A stretch of 50,062 bases of DNA from a virus: the IMG/VR virus record IMGVR_UViG_3300037200_000057, positions 1 to 50,062 of that record. One strand, 5' to 3'. Positions within the stretch are counted from its first letter, which is position 1. Every line of letters begins with the position of its first letter. The notes below the pieces were generated by a model. The model saw only the letters and a list, made by a program, of their open reading frames with translations. It did not search any database and was not told the origin of the DNA. This document shows positions 1 through 7,240 of this stretch, piece after piece. Made by a program: the position numbers and the translations under genes.

Positions 1-669
1 CAGGGTATGATATGCAATCGGATTGGCGTAGAGCGGGTTATTGGTATGGATTTTAATCATTGTGTGGCCATAGAATAGCTCGCCGCTCAATCCGCACTTC
101 TGAAATGAAATACCCATGTCCCTTGCCTTCACCGATGAGGCGCGTTTCATTTCCGCATTCTCCCCAATCCTTACCTCAAGATCCAACGCCTCCCTCCTCA
201 TCCATACATTAGAAAAGCAGCACTCACCTAGTCCGGCCTTTTCTGCTTCCGCTTTCGAAACAAACAAACCGTCAATGGTTTTACCCATCTTCGCCTTGTC
301 GGTCCAAAGCCCGCTAAGTTCGCACTTGGCATAGTATGATTTGAGTAGGTGATCTTCCGATCTGTGATGCCAGCCAAGCGGGTTTTTGTACGACCACTCC
401 TCGATGGTAGATGTGGGTATGATATGGCCGAAGATAGTTTTCTGGGTCTTAACATCCAAATCTTTCTTTTTTGGCTTCAAAACCTTAACTTCTTCAGCTA
501 CTACAACTTGTTCTTCTTTTGGTTTATTTTTCTTATGTTTAGTCGCCATATCTTCCTCCTCTAGTTCTGCCCCAACATTAGCCTCGATCTCGGCAATATC
601 ATCATCCGTTAGCTCGTAATGGATCTCGGCTGGATCGTTTTCGATTTCTTGTTCAATTGGTTCTGGCAT
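1..669 (-). CDS. Hypothetical protein, 3' part cut by window edge
   Basis: An open frame of at least 223 residues runs off the left edge. The first 40 residues are very acidic (Asp/Glu rich) and are followed by a Lys-rich stretch. Two similar short motifs of the form Lys-Cys-x-Leu-Ser-Gly lie about 100 residues apart, which hints at an internal repeat or paired metal or structural cysteines. I do not recognise the family. The ATG at 669 gives the longest frame. An in-frame ATG at 549 is preceded by GAGGAGGAAG, an excellent Shine-Dalgarno match that is rare in this window, so the true start may be 549. It is the last visible gene of the long minus-strand run. Confidence 0.7.
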   Translation of the reverse strand, partial: MPEPIEQEIENDPAEIHYELTDDDIAEIEANVGAELEEEDMATKHKKNKPKEEQVVVAEEVKVLKPKKKDLDVKTQKTIFGHIIPTSTIEEWSYKNPLGWHHRSEDHLLKSYYAKCELSGLWTDKAKMGKTIDGLFVSKAEAEKAGLGECCFSNVWMRREALDLEVRIGENAEMKRASSVKARDMGISFQKCGLSGELFYGHTMIKIHTNNPLYANPIAYHTL

Positions 670-690
670 GGTATAAACGGGTTAAAATAG

Positions 691-725
691 TTTGGAGGCC
701 ATGCGGTGCAGCGCATGCCTCCAAA
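691..725 (-). terminator. Strong hairpin between genes, possible terminator
   Basis: TTTGGAGG and CATGCG pair with CGCATG and CCTCCAAA, giving a 14-bp stem with one bulged C and a 6-nt loop. On the minus strand it follows the gene ending at 746 and is trailed by CTATTTT, a weak U-rich tail. It could terminate transcription or be a processing site. Confidence 0.45.
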
Positions 726-745
726 TTGATCGGTGGGCTAAAGCC

Positions 746-1219
746 TCAACGATTGGTCCGACCCATCCCGATCACGGGATTAGTCTTACCGGTCTTCTGG
801 TTGACCCAGGCATTCGGGCGCTTGCTCACCTTGTAGACCTCAAAGGACTTATGCCCTTCGATCTTAAGGTAGCGTTTTGCGTGGATGCGGGCCTCGTCGC
901 GGGTTCCGAAGAGACGATCCGAGACTCGGAAGGAGCCGGACTTGCGAGCCCAACCGTCCTTGGTGCGAATTTCGTCGATCTTCTTGCTTCGCTTGAACCG
1001 GATGCCCCAGCTAAACCTCTGCTTTTCGATCCGCTTCTGCTGGGCAGGAGTCGGAAGGTACTTGCGCGGTTTAACTTGAACCTCCACCTCGGCTTGCGCC
1101 GGGGCCTGATTTCCTAATCCATCCAAGCCAAGTACGGTAAGATTGTGGCGTGCCTCGTTAACGAGATCCAGAATCTTAAGTAGTTTGCCAAGAACAGATT
1201 GTTTTGTTACTTTGCTCAT
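746..1219 (-). CDS. Hypothetical protein with C-terminal domain shared with upstream gene
   Basis: 157 residues. The last ~100 residues (from P-T-x-A-Q-Q through H-A-K-R-Y, H-K-S-F-E, N-A-W-V-N, T-G-K-T-N-P-V-I-G, R-T-N-R) are clearly homologous to the end of the adjacent gene at 1275-1943, so this is a tandem duplication. The shared domain is rich in Arg, Lys, Phe and Trp and has alternating predicted strands. I do not recognise it; a small nucleic-acid-binding or virion fold is possible but unsupported. The N-terminal 50 residues differ between the copies. Confidence 0.8.
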   Translation of the reverse strand: MSKVTKQSVLGKLLKILDLVNEARHNLTVLGLDGLGNQAPAQAEVEVQVKPRKYLPTPAQQKRIEKQRFSWGIRFKRSKKIDEIRTKDGWARKSGSFRVSDRLFGTRDEARIHAKRYLKIEGHKSFEVYKVSKRPNAWVNQKTGKTNPVIGMGRTNR

Positions 1220-1237
1220 GCTTCTTAACTTAATTAA

Positions 1238-1267
1238 GGAGGCTAAGCCTTGCAGGCAATCGCCTCC
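1238..1267 (-). other. Intergenic nested hairpin
   Basis: GGAGGC pairs with GCCTCC around an inner GCCT-TGC-AGGC hairpin. It lies in the 55-bp gap between the two paralogous genes, so it would sit in the leader of the downstream copy. There is no U-tract. It may be an mRNA processing or regulatory element. Confidence 0.3.
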
Positions 1268-1274
1268 CCAAGCT

Positions 1275-1943
1275 TTAGCGGTTGGTCCGCTTGAGGCCGA
1301 TGACCGGATTGGTCTTGCCCGTGGCTTCGTTCACCCACGCATTGGGGGCGATGCCCGTAGCCGTGAAGATTTCGAAGCTCTTGTGCTTCTCGATCACCAC
1401 GTACCGCTTGGCATGCGTCTCGGCTTCGGCGTAGGTGCCGAAGTACCGGGCGCTGGTCGCCACAGTGGCATTGTCCACCGCTTTCCAGCCACTCGTCGTC
1501 CGAACTTCCTTCAGCGCACGGCTGCGCGTGAATTTGATTCCGAAAGAGAAGTTCTGGCTGTCGATGCGAGCTTGCTGCGCCGCAGTCGGATTGAACTTGC
1601 TAACCGCAACCGGTTTGACGGACTGGCTGTTGGCGTTGTCGGTCGCTTGTTCATCCGCGATGGAGGATTCAGCATCCAACCCGTCGGCGGTAAGGCCGCG
1701 CAGATCGGAGATGATCCCAGCAATGCTTCCAGCCAACGCCGCGAGCTTGGAGACGATGCCGGACTTCAGGACCGGAGGCGGAAGGTCTTCGGCTACGGCC
1801 AGAACCCCGAAGGACTTGGCGCAGGCGATTTTCTCAGCCACGATTGAAGCCTCGGTAAAGACCGTGGCGTTTGCTTTGATTGCGTTGAAGCCCTGGCCGT
1901 CCACGAAGTATGAACCGCTGGCGTTTTTGATAACTTGTTTCAT
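1275..1943 (-). CDS. Hypothetical protein, paralogue of the 746-1219 product
   Basis: 222 residues. The C-terminal ~100 residues repeat the domain of the next gene downstream, including F-S-x-G-I-(K/R)-F-(T/K)-R-S, Y/LFGT-x-(A/D)-E-A, H-A-K-R-Y, H-K-S-F-E and T-G-K-T-N-P-V-I-G. The N-terminal half is Ala/Val rich and unrelated to the shorter copy, so the conserved module has been attached to two different N-termini. Codon use is more G/C-rich than in neighbouring genes and resembles that of the capsid gene, which suggests abundant expression. The function is unknown. Confidence 0.8.
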   Translation of the reverse strand: MKQVIKNASGSYFVDGQGFNAIKANATVFTEASIVAEKIACAKSFGVLAVAEDLPPPVLKSGIVSKLAALAGSIAGIISDLRGLTADGLDAESSIADEQATDNANSQSVKPVAVSKFNPTAAQQARIDSQNFSFGIKFTRSRALKEVRTTSGWKAVDNATVATSARYFGTYAEAETHAKRYVVIEKHKSFEIFTATGIAPNAWVNEATGKTNPVIGLKRTNR

Positions 1944-1992
1944 TCTGATTATTCCCTTTCGGATTTCTAGCTAGAACCGGGGTTTGTTAACC

Positions 1993-2015
1993 GCCATAAT
2001 CCCGGCAATTATGGC
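1993..2015 (-). other. 8-bp intergenic hairpin
   Basis: GCCATAAT and ATTATGGC form a perfect 8-bp stem around a 7-nt loop, directly downstream of the gene ending at 2028 and upstream of the gene starting at 1943. No T-run follows on either strand, so a classical terminator is not clear. It may be a processing or attenuation element. Confidence 0.3.
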
Positions 2016-2027
2016 AGGTAGGTTTGA

Positions 2028-2651
2028 TTAAGGAAGTCGTAACTCTTTGGCGAAGTTGTCGTTGCCGATTGATCTCGGCCATTTAGGTTTGCCGCTTTCC
2101 TTTGCGTTCCAATCATAAAGGCACCAGGCCCGGAACTTAAGCCCGAGATCATTGTATACTTCCTTAAAGCTTTTACATTCCCATTGAGACTTGAACGCAG
2201 TCTTGTTATTGACTGCTTGCAAAGTATAATAGGAGTCATCCACTTGCCATGGCAGGATGTCTTCATCAAAGGTAATTACATCCCCCTCAATAATTTCTTG
2301 GTTGTCGTTTAATCCCGGAATGAAGTGGGTCAGAGCCCAAACCCTTTGATCTGCCGGTTTGGTTGCGTCTGGGTCAATGGCAAGGGTGGGTGGTGGATTT
2401 TCTGAGGCATATGCACCATACCCGTCCGGGATGTAGTCAAGGGGCCTCCATATCGTTATATCCGACTTATCCGTCCCCGGAACAGAGGTCATGCTTGAGA
2501 GGTGGATGGCTCCGTACTGTTTGATGATACCTTGTCCGAGCGGCGTGATGGACGGGAATGCCGTCTTGCTTATGGAGACAAGGCTTCCGTTTTGAACAAG
2601 AAACTCCGGGGCCAGGTTTCTGAAACCCAACCAGATTTTTTGTGAGAGCAT
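2028..2651 (-). CDS. Hypothetical protein next to glutamine amidotransferase
   Basis: 207 residues, no recognised family. It has many Trp, Tyr and Pro residues and looks like a globular, mostly beta protein. There is no signal peptide or membrane segment. It starts 2 bp after the stop of the amidotransferase gene, so it is probably co-translated or co-transcribed with the amidoligase module. It could be a partner or substrate of that module, but this is inference from position only. Confidence 0.7.
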   Translation of the reverse strand: MLSQKIWLGFRNLAPEFLVQNGSLVSISKTAFPSITPLGQGIIKQYGAIHLSSMTSVPGTDKSDITIWRPLDYIPDGYGAYASENPPPTLAIDPDATKPADQRVWALTHFIPGLNDNQEIIEGDVITFDEDILPWQVDDSYYTLQAVNNKTAFKSQWECKSFKEVYNDLGLKFRAWCLYDWNAKESGKPKWPRSIGNDNFAKELRLP

Positions 2652-2652
2652 A

Positions 2653-3375
2653 TTATAGATTTCCTTGAAGGAGTCGGCGCAGGAGGGTTCTGCAATAGTT
2701 TACCTCGGCGCTATTGTCTGGATTGGCCACCCACTCGGGATGGGATTGGATGGCTAAAGCGTTGATCTTTCGGTAGTAGGCAATCTCAACCTCAACGATA
2801 GCAGAGGCGTCGTGATCGCTAATCATCTCATATCCTCCGCCTGAGTAATGGAACCTACTCGCACCCCTGGAATAGCCGTAGAGATCCCAATCTTCCAGCG
2901 GCAATCCCCATGGGTACTGGGCCTGATGGTGATCCCCGCCCACTGTAATCTCGATATTCTTCCTGAGCGGGTTGCCCGGTTCGTTGGTGAACATCTTATG
3001 GGGATGGTTGTTTTCTTGGTGCTGAATAAGTTTCCCCCCCGCCAGCGCGCACATCAATTGAGCCCCACGGCAGATGCCGACAATTGGTTTCCCAAGTAGT
3101 TGAGCATAATCGAATTGCTCGATCTCTTCCCTATCTCTTGAAGAGTTGCAGCAGGTTGCGGGATGGGCTTGGTCATGGTAGAGGTTGGGGCTGATGTCAG
3201 CGCCGCCCGTAAAGACCACCAGATCCGCTTCCGCAAGATGATGGCAGACGGTGCCTTGCATCCATGAGGCGTAGTTGTCATATCCCCCAACCACGAAGAT
3301 CCTGGGGTTGGTTAAGCGGGGAGTTTTGGGTTGGGCCGGAGCCTCTTTAACCGGCGTTTCTACCTCGGTTGTCAT
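2653..3375 (-). CDS. Class I glutamine amidotransferase-like (peptidase C26) protein
   Basis: 240 residues. The first ~22 are a Pro/Lys-rich tail and the rest is one class I GATase-like domain. Visible signatures are T-G-G-A-D-I-S-P at ~56-63, the nucleophile elbow G-I-C-R-G-A-Q with Cys102, and the His-x-Glu pair S-H-P-E near 211-214. This matches the gamma-Glu hydrolase/PuuD branch (peptidase C26), which cleaves gamma-glutamyl amides or supplies ammonia. Its start overlaps the upstream stop in ATGA. With the amidoligase at 4300 and the cyclotransferase-like gene at 7228 it makes an amide-bond making and breaking set. Confidence 0.88.
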   Translation of the reverse strand: MTTEVETPVKEAPAQPKTPRLTNPRIFVVGGYDNYASWMQGTVCHHLAEADLVVFTGGADISPNLYHDQAHPATCCNSSRDREEIEQFDYAQLLGKPIVGICRGAQLMCALAGGKLIQHQENNHPHKMFTNEPGNPLRKNIEITVGGDHHQAQYPWGLPLEDWDLYGYSRGASRFHYSGGGYEMISDHDASAIVEVEIAYYRKINALAIQSHPEWVANPDNSAEVNYCRTLLRRLLQGNL

Positions 3376-4148
3376 GCGGTAACGAGTTTAGATTTCTTCT
3401 TGGTCTTGGCTGGGAAATGAAAGTCCATGATGCCTTCATCATGCCACGAACATGGCTTGCTCCAATCATCATCCGGCAACTCTCCATCCAGGATGCGTTG
3501 GAAGCGTTCTAGGGCCTTATCCTGGCCAACCAGCATGTCGGCGTCATACCCATCCACCTTCTCAAGAAAGTCCATTGGCGACCCGTTTCCGTCCCAATAG
3601 ATGGCATTCCTGATGAGGAGAGAGTAAATCGAGATGAGATAGGTCCACTTGATCCAGAAGGTATCCGCCTCCGCGACGTACAGGTTGTCTGCCAACTTGT
3701 GGATCACGGTAGGCTTGAGGACCCCAGCCAATTTTCCCTCGAAGAAGTTGAGCATCATTTGGACGTTCCGCCAGTTGGCGTCGATGGCCTTCAGGTCTCT
3801 TGGCATTTGGGCATAAGGCATAGGGCTGCGAGCCCCCTTGCCGCACACCTTGTACGCCAACCATACCGTGCCATCATCGAACAGATCGGCCTTGGCCGGG
3901 CACCACAGCCCCCATTTGCCATAAGGCTTACCGGTCTTCTCGGTGTAGACCCAATCGTTCAAGTAGTCTTTGCACGGCGAGATGGGCTGGATGGTGTGGA
4001 GTTCGTTGCCCTTCTTTTTGCAGAAGGCATAACCGATGCCGTAATTGCGGCCCTCGATTAATACGCCTCGGTTCTGGTTGTCAACCAGCACGAGGCTGGT
4101 TGTTGTGCCGGAATCAATCACGGCTTCTGGTTGTGTTGTCGTTTCCAT
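3372..4148 (-). CDS. Hypothetical protein in amidoligase module
   Basis: 258 residues. It has many Trp and Lys residues, a Lys-rich C-terminus, and motifs such as W-C-P-A-K-A-D-L-F-D-D-G-T-V-W. No family is recognised. It lies between the amidoligase and the glutamine amidotransferase and shares a 4-nt ATGA overlap with the latter, so it is likely part of the same pathway. It may be an acceptor protein or a second catalytic or specificity subunit. That role is inferred only from its position. Confidence 0.75.
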   Translation of the reverse strand: METTTQPEAVIDSGTTTSLVLVDNQNRGVLIEGRNYGIGYAFCKKKGNELHTIQPISPCKDYLNDWVYTEKTGKPYGKWGLWCPAKADLFDDGTVWLAYKVCGKGARSPMPYAQMPRDLKAIDANWRNVQMMLNFFEGKLAGVLKPTVIHKLADNLYVAEADTFWIKWTYLISIYSLLIRNAIYWDGNGSPMDFLEKVDGYDADMLVGQDKALERFQRILDGELPDDDWSKPCSWHDEGIMDFHFPAKTKKKSKLVTA

Positions 4149-4303
4149 TTTAAGTAGCGAGATGAGATGAATATACCAAGTGAAAGGAGCATGAAGAACA
4201 ACCCGTAGTCCATAACCTCTGGGACGATGGGCATGGTGTGAAACGGTTCCGGTGGGCCTTCAATGGGTTGAAAGGCGTTGGGGCCTGTGGGCGAGTCAAT
4301 CAT
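4118..4303 (-). CDS. Small single-span membrane protein
   Basis: 61 residues, starting at an ATG that overlaps the amidoligase stop (ATGA). The N-terminal half is Pro-rich and probably extracytoplasmic. It is followed by one hydrophobic segment (Y-G-L-F-F-M-L-L-S-L-G-I-F-I) and a basic tail R-Y-L-K-W-K-R, giving an N-out/C-in prediction. The gene runs 31 nt into the next gene. It may anchor or partner the amidoligase module at the membrane. Confidence 0.7.
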   Translation of the reverse strand: MIDSPTGPNAFQPIEGPPEPFHTMPIVPEVMDYGLFFMLLSLGIFISSRYLKWKRQHNQKP

Positions 4304-5247
4304 AAAAGCCAATCGTACATACCCCAATCTTCGTACAGATCGGGTTGATAGCTGGTGTTGAGCTTGACCATAAGATCATCCGGCAATCCGGCTCTGTCCA
4401 ATACGGCCCTGGCCAACGCCTTGGAATTAACATTGATGGCTTTCTGCACCAAGAACGGCCCGCACTTCTCAAGGAGTTCTTTGGCGGTTCCATTGCGGAT
4501 ATAACTCATGGCGTGGTCTGCCAGTTGGTAGGCCAGCCTGACTGTCTGGGGAGAACGGAGAGCCCAGTTCCCCAATACCCGGTACTCAAACCCGTAATCG
4601 GTTGGTCTGTATTCCCCAGCCCTACCGTAGTAACGCCTTCTGGCTGAAGAGGTTGGGTCGTCCTCGATAAGCGTAATCCCGCAACCCACAAACACATCCA
4701 TCAGCATAACCGCCATGGCCTTGGCTCGCAGCCCGGCGATAGGTGAGTCCCCTCGCGTCATGCAATCCCGGTCCCCGATATGGATATGGAATGATCCCGT
4801 TCTCATCCCGTCCATGAACTTAGCCGGTTTGTTTTGGCCGAAGGTATAAGCGTTGTGGTTAGGATTGCACCCGGTTTCCCATGGGTCCATCATCACCGGT
4901 CTTCCTTCCGTATCGTAGCGAGGGGTCTTTGGAGGGACCTTGACCAAATGCTTATCCTCGTAGATTGCAGAAGCTTGTGGCAATAGCCTGTAGCCAGTTC
5001 CGAGCATCTTCTGGATCTTCTCGAAGGCGTTGCCTACTTGGGTTACAGCTCCGTCAATGGTAAGAGACGGAGGCATGGATGCCTCGATCAATACGTTATC
5101 GGCGTAACACTTAACTCCATCCCCAAGGTCAATGGGGTCGTGTTTGTCTTGGCCTAATACCAGCATGGCTGAGACGGGTTTGTTGGTAAACGAGTCTACC
5201 AAAATGAGTTCGGGATCTAGCCCGAGGGTAGTTTCTAATTGGATCAT
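4300..5247 (-). CDS. phiEco32-type amidoligase (COOH-NH2 ligase type 2)
   Basis: 315 residues from the preferred start, which places G-L-D-P-E-L-I right after the N-terminus as in the phiEco32-like COOH-NH2 ligase family. Other marks are Y-A-D-N-V-L-I-E-A-S-x-P (metal/ATP-binding strand), R-T-G-S-F-H-I-H-I-G, and R-R-Y-Y-G-R-A-G-E-Y-R followed by G-F-E-Y-R-V-L. These match the glutamine-synthetase-fold amidoligases described in phages. The expected reaction is ATP-dependent joining of a carboxylate to an amine, on a protein, peptide or cell-wall substrate. An upstream in-frame ATG at 5301 would add 18 residues. Neighbours are glutamine-amide enzymes. Confidence 0.85.
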   Translation of the reverse strand: MIQLETTLGLDPELILVDSFTNKPVSAMLVLGQDKHDPIDLGDGVKCYADNVLIEASMPPSLTIDGAVTQVGNAFEKIQKMLGTGYRLLPQASAIYEDKHLVKVPPKTPRYDTEGRPVMMDPWETGCNPNHNAYTFGQNKPAKFMDGMRTGSFHIHIGDRDCMTRGDSPIAGLRAKAMAVMLMDVFVGCGITLIEDDPTSSARRRYYGRAGEYRPTDYGFEYRVLGNWALRSPQTVRLAYQLADHAMSYIRNGTAKELLEKCGPFLVQKAINVNSKALARAVLDRAGLPDDLMVKLNTSYQPDLYEDWGMYDWLL

Positions 5248-5385
5248 AGTTGCAGAACTGACGTTTTTAAATTGGTGGAGCCCCTTGTCGCCAGGCCCCA
5301 TGAACCGAGGGATACGTCCCTGCGATAGCGTTTGCCAAAGGTAGCTTCTTCTGGAATTTACCAGCTGCTGCCCAAGGAAATTGAA

Positions 5386-5485
5386 TTGGCTTGGAGGGAT
5401 TCGTAACCACCCTCACGCCAGGCAGACACATCTGCCCAGCACCCGGATTGTGTCCAGTTGCGTCTACTAATTCCGCCACAAACCA
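5386..5485 (-). tRNA. tRNA-Leu-like gene with abnormal loops (possibly non-functional)
   Basis: Class II layout. The acceptor TGGTTTG/CAAGCCA pairs over 7 bp, the D-arm GCGG-AATTAGTAGA-CGC is almost the leucine consensus, and a long variable arm GGCAGA-TGTG-TCTGCC is present. Three conserved parts are broken. The anticodon stem CTGGA/TCCGG closes a 5-nt loop (CACAA) instead of 7 nt. The T-loop is 11 nt (TGGTTACGAAT) between GAGGG and CCCTC. The D-loop has AG instead of GG. No CCA is encoded. It could be a decayed tRNA or a tRNA mimic. The anticodon cannot be assigned. Confidence 0.6.
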
Positions 5486-5488
5486 AAT

Positions 5489-5563
5489 TGGTGCGAGACG
5501 GAGGCATTTCACCTCTCGATACTCCGGTTTAGAGGGCCGGTGCTTTCTCTTAAGCTATCTCGC
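5489..5563 (-). tRNA. tRNA-Arg(UCU)-like gene with C33 and unusual D/T loops
   Basis: Acceptor GCGAGAT/GTCTCGC pairs over 7 bp, followed by A73 and an encoded CCA. The D-arm is GCTT-AAGAGA-AAGC and the anticodon arm CCGGC-CCTCTAA-ACCGG has four good pairs plus a C-A mismatch next to the loop. The centred anticodon is TCT. Position 33 is C rather than the near-universal U. The D-loop lacks GG and the T-loop (TGAAATG) lacks TTC, so the normal D-loop/T-loop tertiary contacts are lost together. This may be a functional divergent tRNA or a mimic. It is adjacent to the Leu-like gene. Confidence 0.6.
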
Positions 5564-5573
5564 GTAAAATAAA

Positions 5574-6350
5574 TTAACCCTTATCCTCTAAGCGACTTAT
5601 AATAAATGCGTTGCACTTATCCAGTATGGTTTTTCGCGCAGCAGCACACGCAGCAGCATACGCAGCAGCATTCGCAGCAGCATACGCAGCATTCGCAGCA
5701 GCATCCGCAGCATCCGCAGCAGCATACGCAGCATACGCAGCATTCGCAGCAGCATACGCAGCAGCATTCGCAGCAGCATTCGCAGCCTTCACAGCATTCG
5801 CAGCAGCATCCGCAGCAGCACACGCAGCAGCATACACAGCATTCGCAGCAGCATACGCAGCATACGCAGCATCCGCAGCATACGCAGCATACGCAGCAGC
5901 ATTCGCAGCCTTCACAGCATGCGCAGCAGCATTCACAGCATGCGCAGTCTCTTTACATGGTCGCTCCAGGTAGGCTTTGGCTGCTTCAATAGCCGTTCGC
6001 GGACGTTTGTCATCCGGGTATTTGCTCTCGAAGATTTCGATAACAAGCTCAGCCCCAAAGATAGCCAGAGCTACCGAGTCTTCCTTGGTCCATTCCCAGG
6101 CTTGGATTACCCTCATAGATTGGTGGCAGGATTTATCATCGCCATACACACTCAATCCATCAACCTCAACCTTGGCGATAAAGCCGGGTTTAACGTTGCT
6201 GATAGCTTCAAGTGGGGTTGGCGAGGCGTGAAATCCAACCGAGCAAAGCTTGGGCCGGCTAGTGAGGTGCTTCCATCCATCCACCGTCCAGGTAGTATTT
6301 CCGTGCTGAGATTTCATGTCAGCTAGCAGGCATTTCCAGAGTATTTTCAT
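5574..6350 (-). CDS. Imm-5-like protein with Ala-rich C-terminal repeat
   Basis: 258 residues from the ATG preceded by AACAAAACCAA. Residues ~1-110 form a globular domain with W-T-V-D-G-W and G-F-H-A-S-x-T-P-L-E-A, like phage DUF7666-type proteins. Next comes the Imm-5-like signature F-P/Y-P-D-D-K-R-P-R-T-A-I-E-A-A-K-A-Y-L. The last ~120 residues are almost only Ala, with Tyr, Asn, Asp, Cys, His, Val or Lys every third or fourth position, predicted as one long helix. The tail is coded by low-complexity DNA shared with the genes at 10299 and 11144. The function is unknown; 'immunity' is only a family label. Confidence 0.75.
   Translation of the reverse strand: MKILWKCLLADMKSQHGNTTWTVDGWKHLTSRPKLCSVGFHASPTPLEAISNVKPGFIAKVEVDGLSVYGDDKSCHQSMRVIQAWEWTKEDSVALAIFGAELVIEIFESKYPDDKRPRTAIEAAKAYLERPCKETAHAVNAAAHAVKAANAAAYAAYAADAAYAAYAAANAVYAAACAAADAAANAVKAANAAANAAAYAAANAAYAAYAAADAADAAANAAYAAANAAAYAAACAAARKTILDKCNAFIISRLEDKG
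5636..5950 (-). repeat. GCTGC(G)NAT-type low-complexity repeat coding Ala-Ala-X helices
   Basis: About 315 bp built from 9- and 12-bp units (on the plus strand GCAGCATAC or GCAGCATTC). All six frames are open because the unit contains no stop triplet in any phase. In the coding frame each unit gives Ala-Ala-X or Ala-Ala-Ala-X, with X varying. Such DNA is prone to slippage and recombination, and related arrays recur at 10353 and 11203. Confidence 0.85.
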
Positions 6351-6374
6351 TTGGTTTTGTTTAGGATAAAAGGG

Positions 6375-6501
6375 CGGAAAGCTCCAGAGCTTGTCTAGGG
6401 CGGGATTGCCATAACCCACCGAGGTCTCTAGATTAGGGCGTACACCCTCGCGCTGCGTTCATAGCAGTATATGGGTGAAGTTCCTTGGGACTTGCTTTCC
6501 G
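6375..6501 (-). ncRNA. Multi-hairpin intergenic element, RNA candidate
   Basis: The 155-bp gap between two genes is closed by an 8-bp long-range stem (CGGAAAGC with GCTTTCCG). Inside are CTGC-TATGAAC-GCAG, AGGG-TGTACG-CCCT and GG-GGG/CCC-CC stem-loops. The branched layout suggests a small structured RNA or leader. I could not fit it to a tRNA or a known riboswitch. Confidence 0.35.
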
Positions 6502-6505
6502 TAAA

Positions 6506-6928
6506 TTAATTGCGGGACTTACGCTTACGGTATGTCCACTTGATTCCTTTTTCCAGGGTGAACGGGAGTCTTTTCGCCCGGTAGTCGTTGGATTTCTTCC
6601 ATGCTAAAATGCACCTCTCTTGTTCGTCTTTAGAGATATTGTTGATGCCATATTCTTCGGCGTACTTTAGGAGCCCTTTAATCCCGATAGAAAGACCGAC
6701 AACCGGACGCATGAGCCGGATTCTGTCCTTCAGTTCATTCTTGGGTTTATCGCTCAGCACATATAGAAGCCGTTCGAAGAATCCCGAGCAACTGACACTC
6801 TCGGCGAACCCGCCGTGGTGAAGAAAGAAGAACAGGGTTTCCGGTGGGTAATCCTTTTGGAGGATCTTGGGTAGACGAACACCGCGTTTCTTTGCGGCGG
6901 ATTTGATTTGTGCTAATGATATGCTCAT
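6506..6928 (-). CDS. Hypothetical protein, basic
   Basis: 140 residues from an ATG that overlaps the upstream stop (ATGA). A longer frame to 7048 exists but overlaps that gene throughout. The protein starts with a helical Lys/Arg-rich segment (A-A-K-K-R-G-V-R-L-P-K), has Phe-rich and G-L-x-I-G-I-K-G-L-L-K-Y segments, and ends in a very basic tail Y-R-K-R-K-S-R-N. The charge suggests nucleic-acid contact, but no family is recognised. Confidence 0.7.
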   Translation of the reverse strand: MSISLAQIKSAAKKRGVRLPKILQKDYPPETLFFFLHHGGFAESVSCSGFFERLLYVLSDKPKNELKDRIRLMRPVVGLSIGIKGLLKYAEEYGINNISKDEQERCILAWKKSNDYRAKRLPFTLEKGIKWTYRKRKSRN

Positions 6929-7140
6929 GGTGATATTTGTTTTTGGCAGCGTAAGGCGTAATGATAAGCGCATGGCTTGTGCTCCACAGTAAATCCGTGG
7001 TGACGAGCCCTGGCATTTTCCCAAGTAAAGCCTGCGCATTCCGTGCAAAGCTTTACCGAGAATATGGAGTCCTTTGATTTACTCAATCCATACCCCAGGA
7101 ACGCATTAGTCGTCGTACCCGTAGGGAGGGTGGCCGTCAT
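6925..7140 (-). CDS. Hypothetical small protein
   Basis: 71 residues, joined to the following gene by ATGA and overlapped by the preceding one for 35 nt. It contains C-x-x-C (L-C-T-E-C) and later C and H residues (H-K-P-C-A-Y-H-Y-A-L-R-C), enough for a small zinc site. Not a recognised family. Confidence 0.6.
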   Translation of the reverse strand: MTATLPTGTTTNAFLGYGLSKSKDSIFSVKLCTECAGFTWENARARHHGFTVEHKPCAYHYALRCQKQISP

Positions 7141-7240
7141 AGCTAACGGGGTTGGCTTGGGTTGGCGGAAACTTGTAGGCCAAAGTTATGATGATGCCAG
7201 ACAGGATCATGGAGCCAACTACCAGGATTAAGACGTGCAT
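7106..7240 (-). CDS. Very small membrane protein
   Basis: 44 residues. One hydrophobic segment lies at the N-terminus (H-V-L-I-L-V-V-G-S-M-I-L-S-G-I-I-I-T-L-A-Y), followed by a Pro/Tyr-rich tail ending G-Y-D-D. It overlaps the genes on both sides by short stretches, as expected in this densely packed run. It is one of several tiny membrane proteins in the operon with unknown role. Confidence 0.6.
   Translation of the reverse strand: MHVLILVVGSMILSGIIITLAYKFPPTQANPVSYDGHPPYGYDD

Noticed and set aside
549-560. Strong Shine-Dalgarno before the internal ATG at 549 as proof of host SD use
   Set aside because: It may define the start of that gene, but almost no other gene has such a site, so it is not a general signal here.
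5267-5512. Minus-strand 81-codon frame upstream of the amidoligase
   Set aside because: Overlaps the tRNA-Leu-like gene and is not protein-like.
5636-5950. CRISPR array
   Set aside because: Repeats have no unique spacers of constant length and lie within a coding frame.
5606-5992. Long plus-strand frames rich in Gln-His or Ser-Arg-Ile across the Ala-repeat DNA
   Set aside because: The repeat contains no stop triplet in any frame; only the minus frame joins to a globular domain. The same holds at 10245-10800 and 11049-11590.
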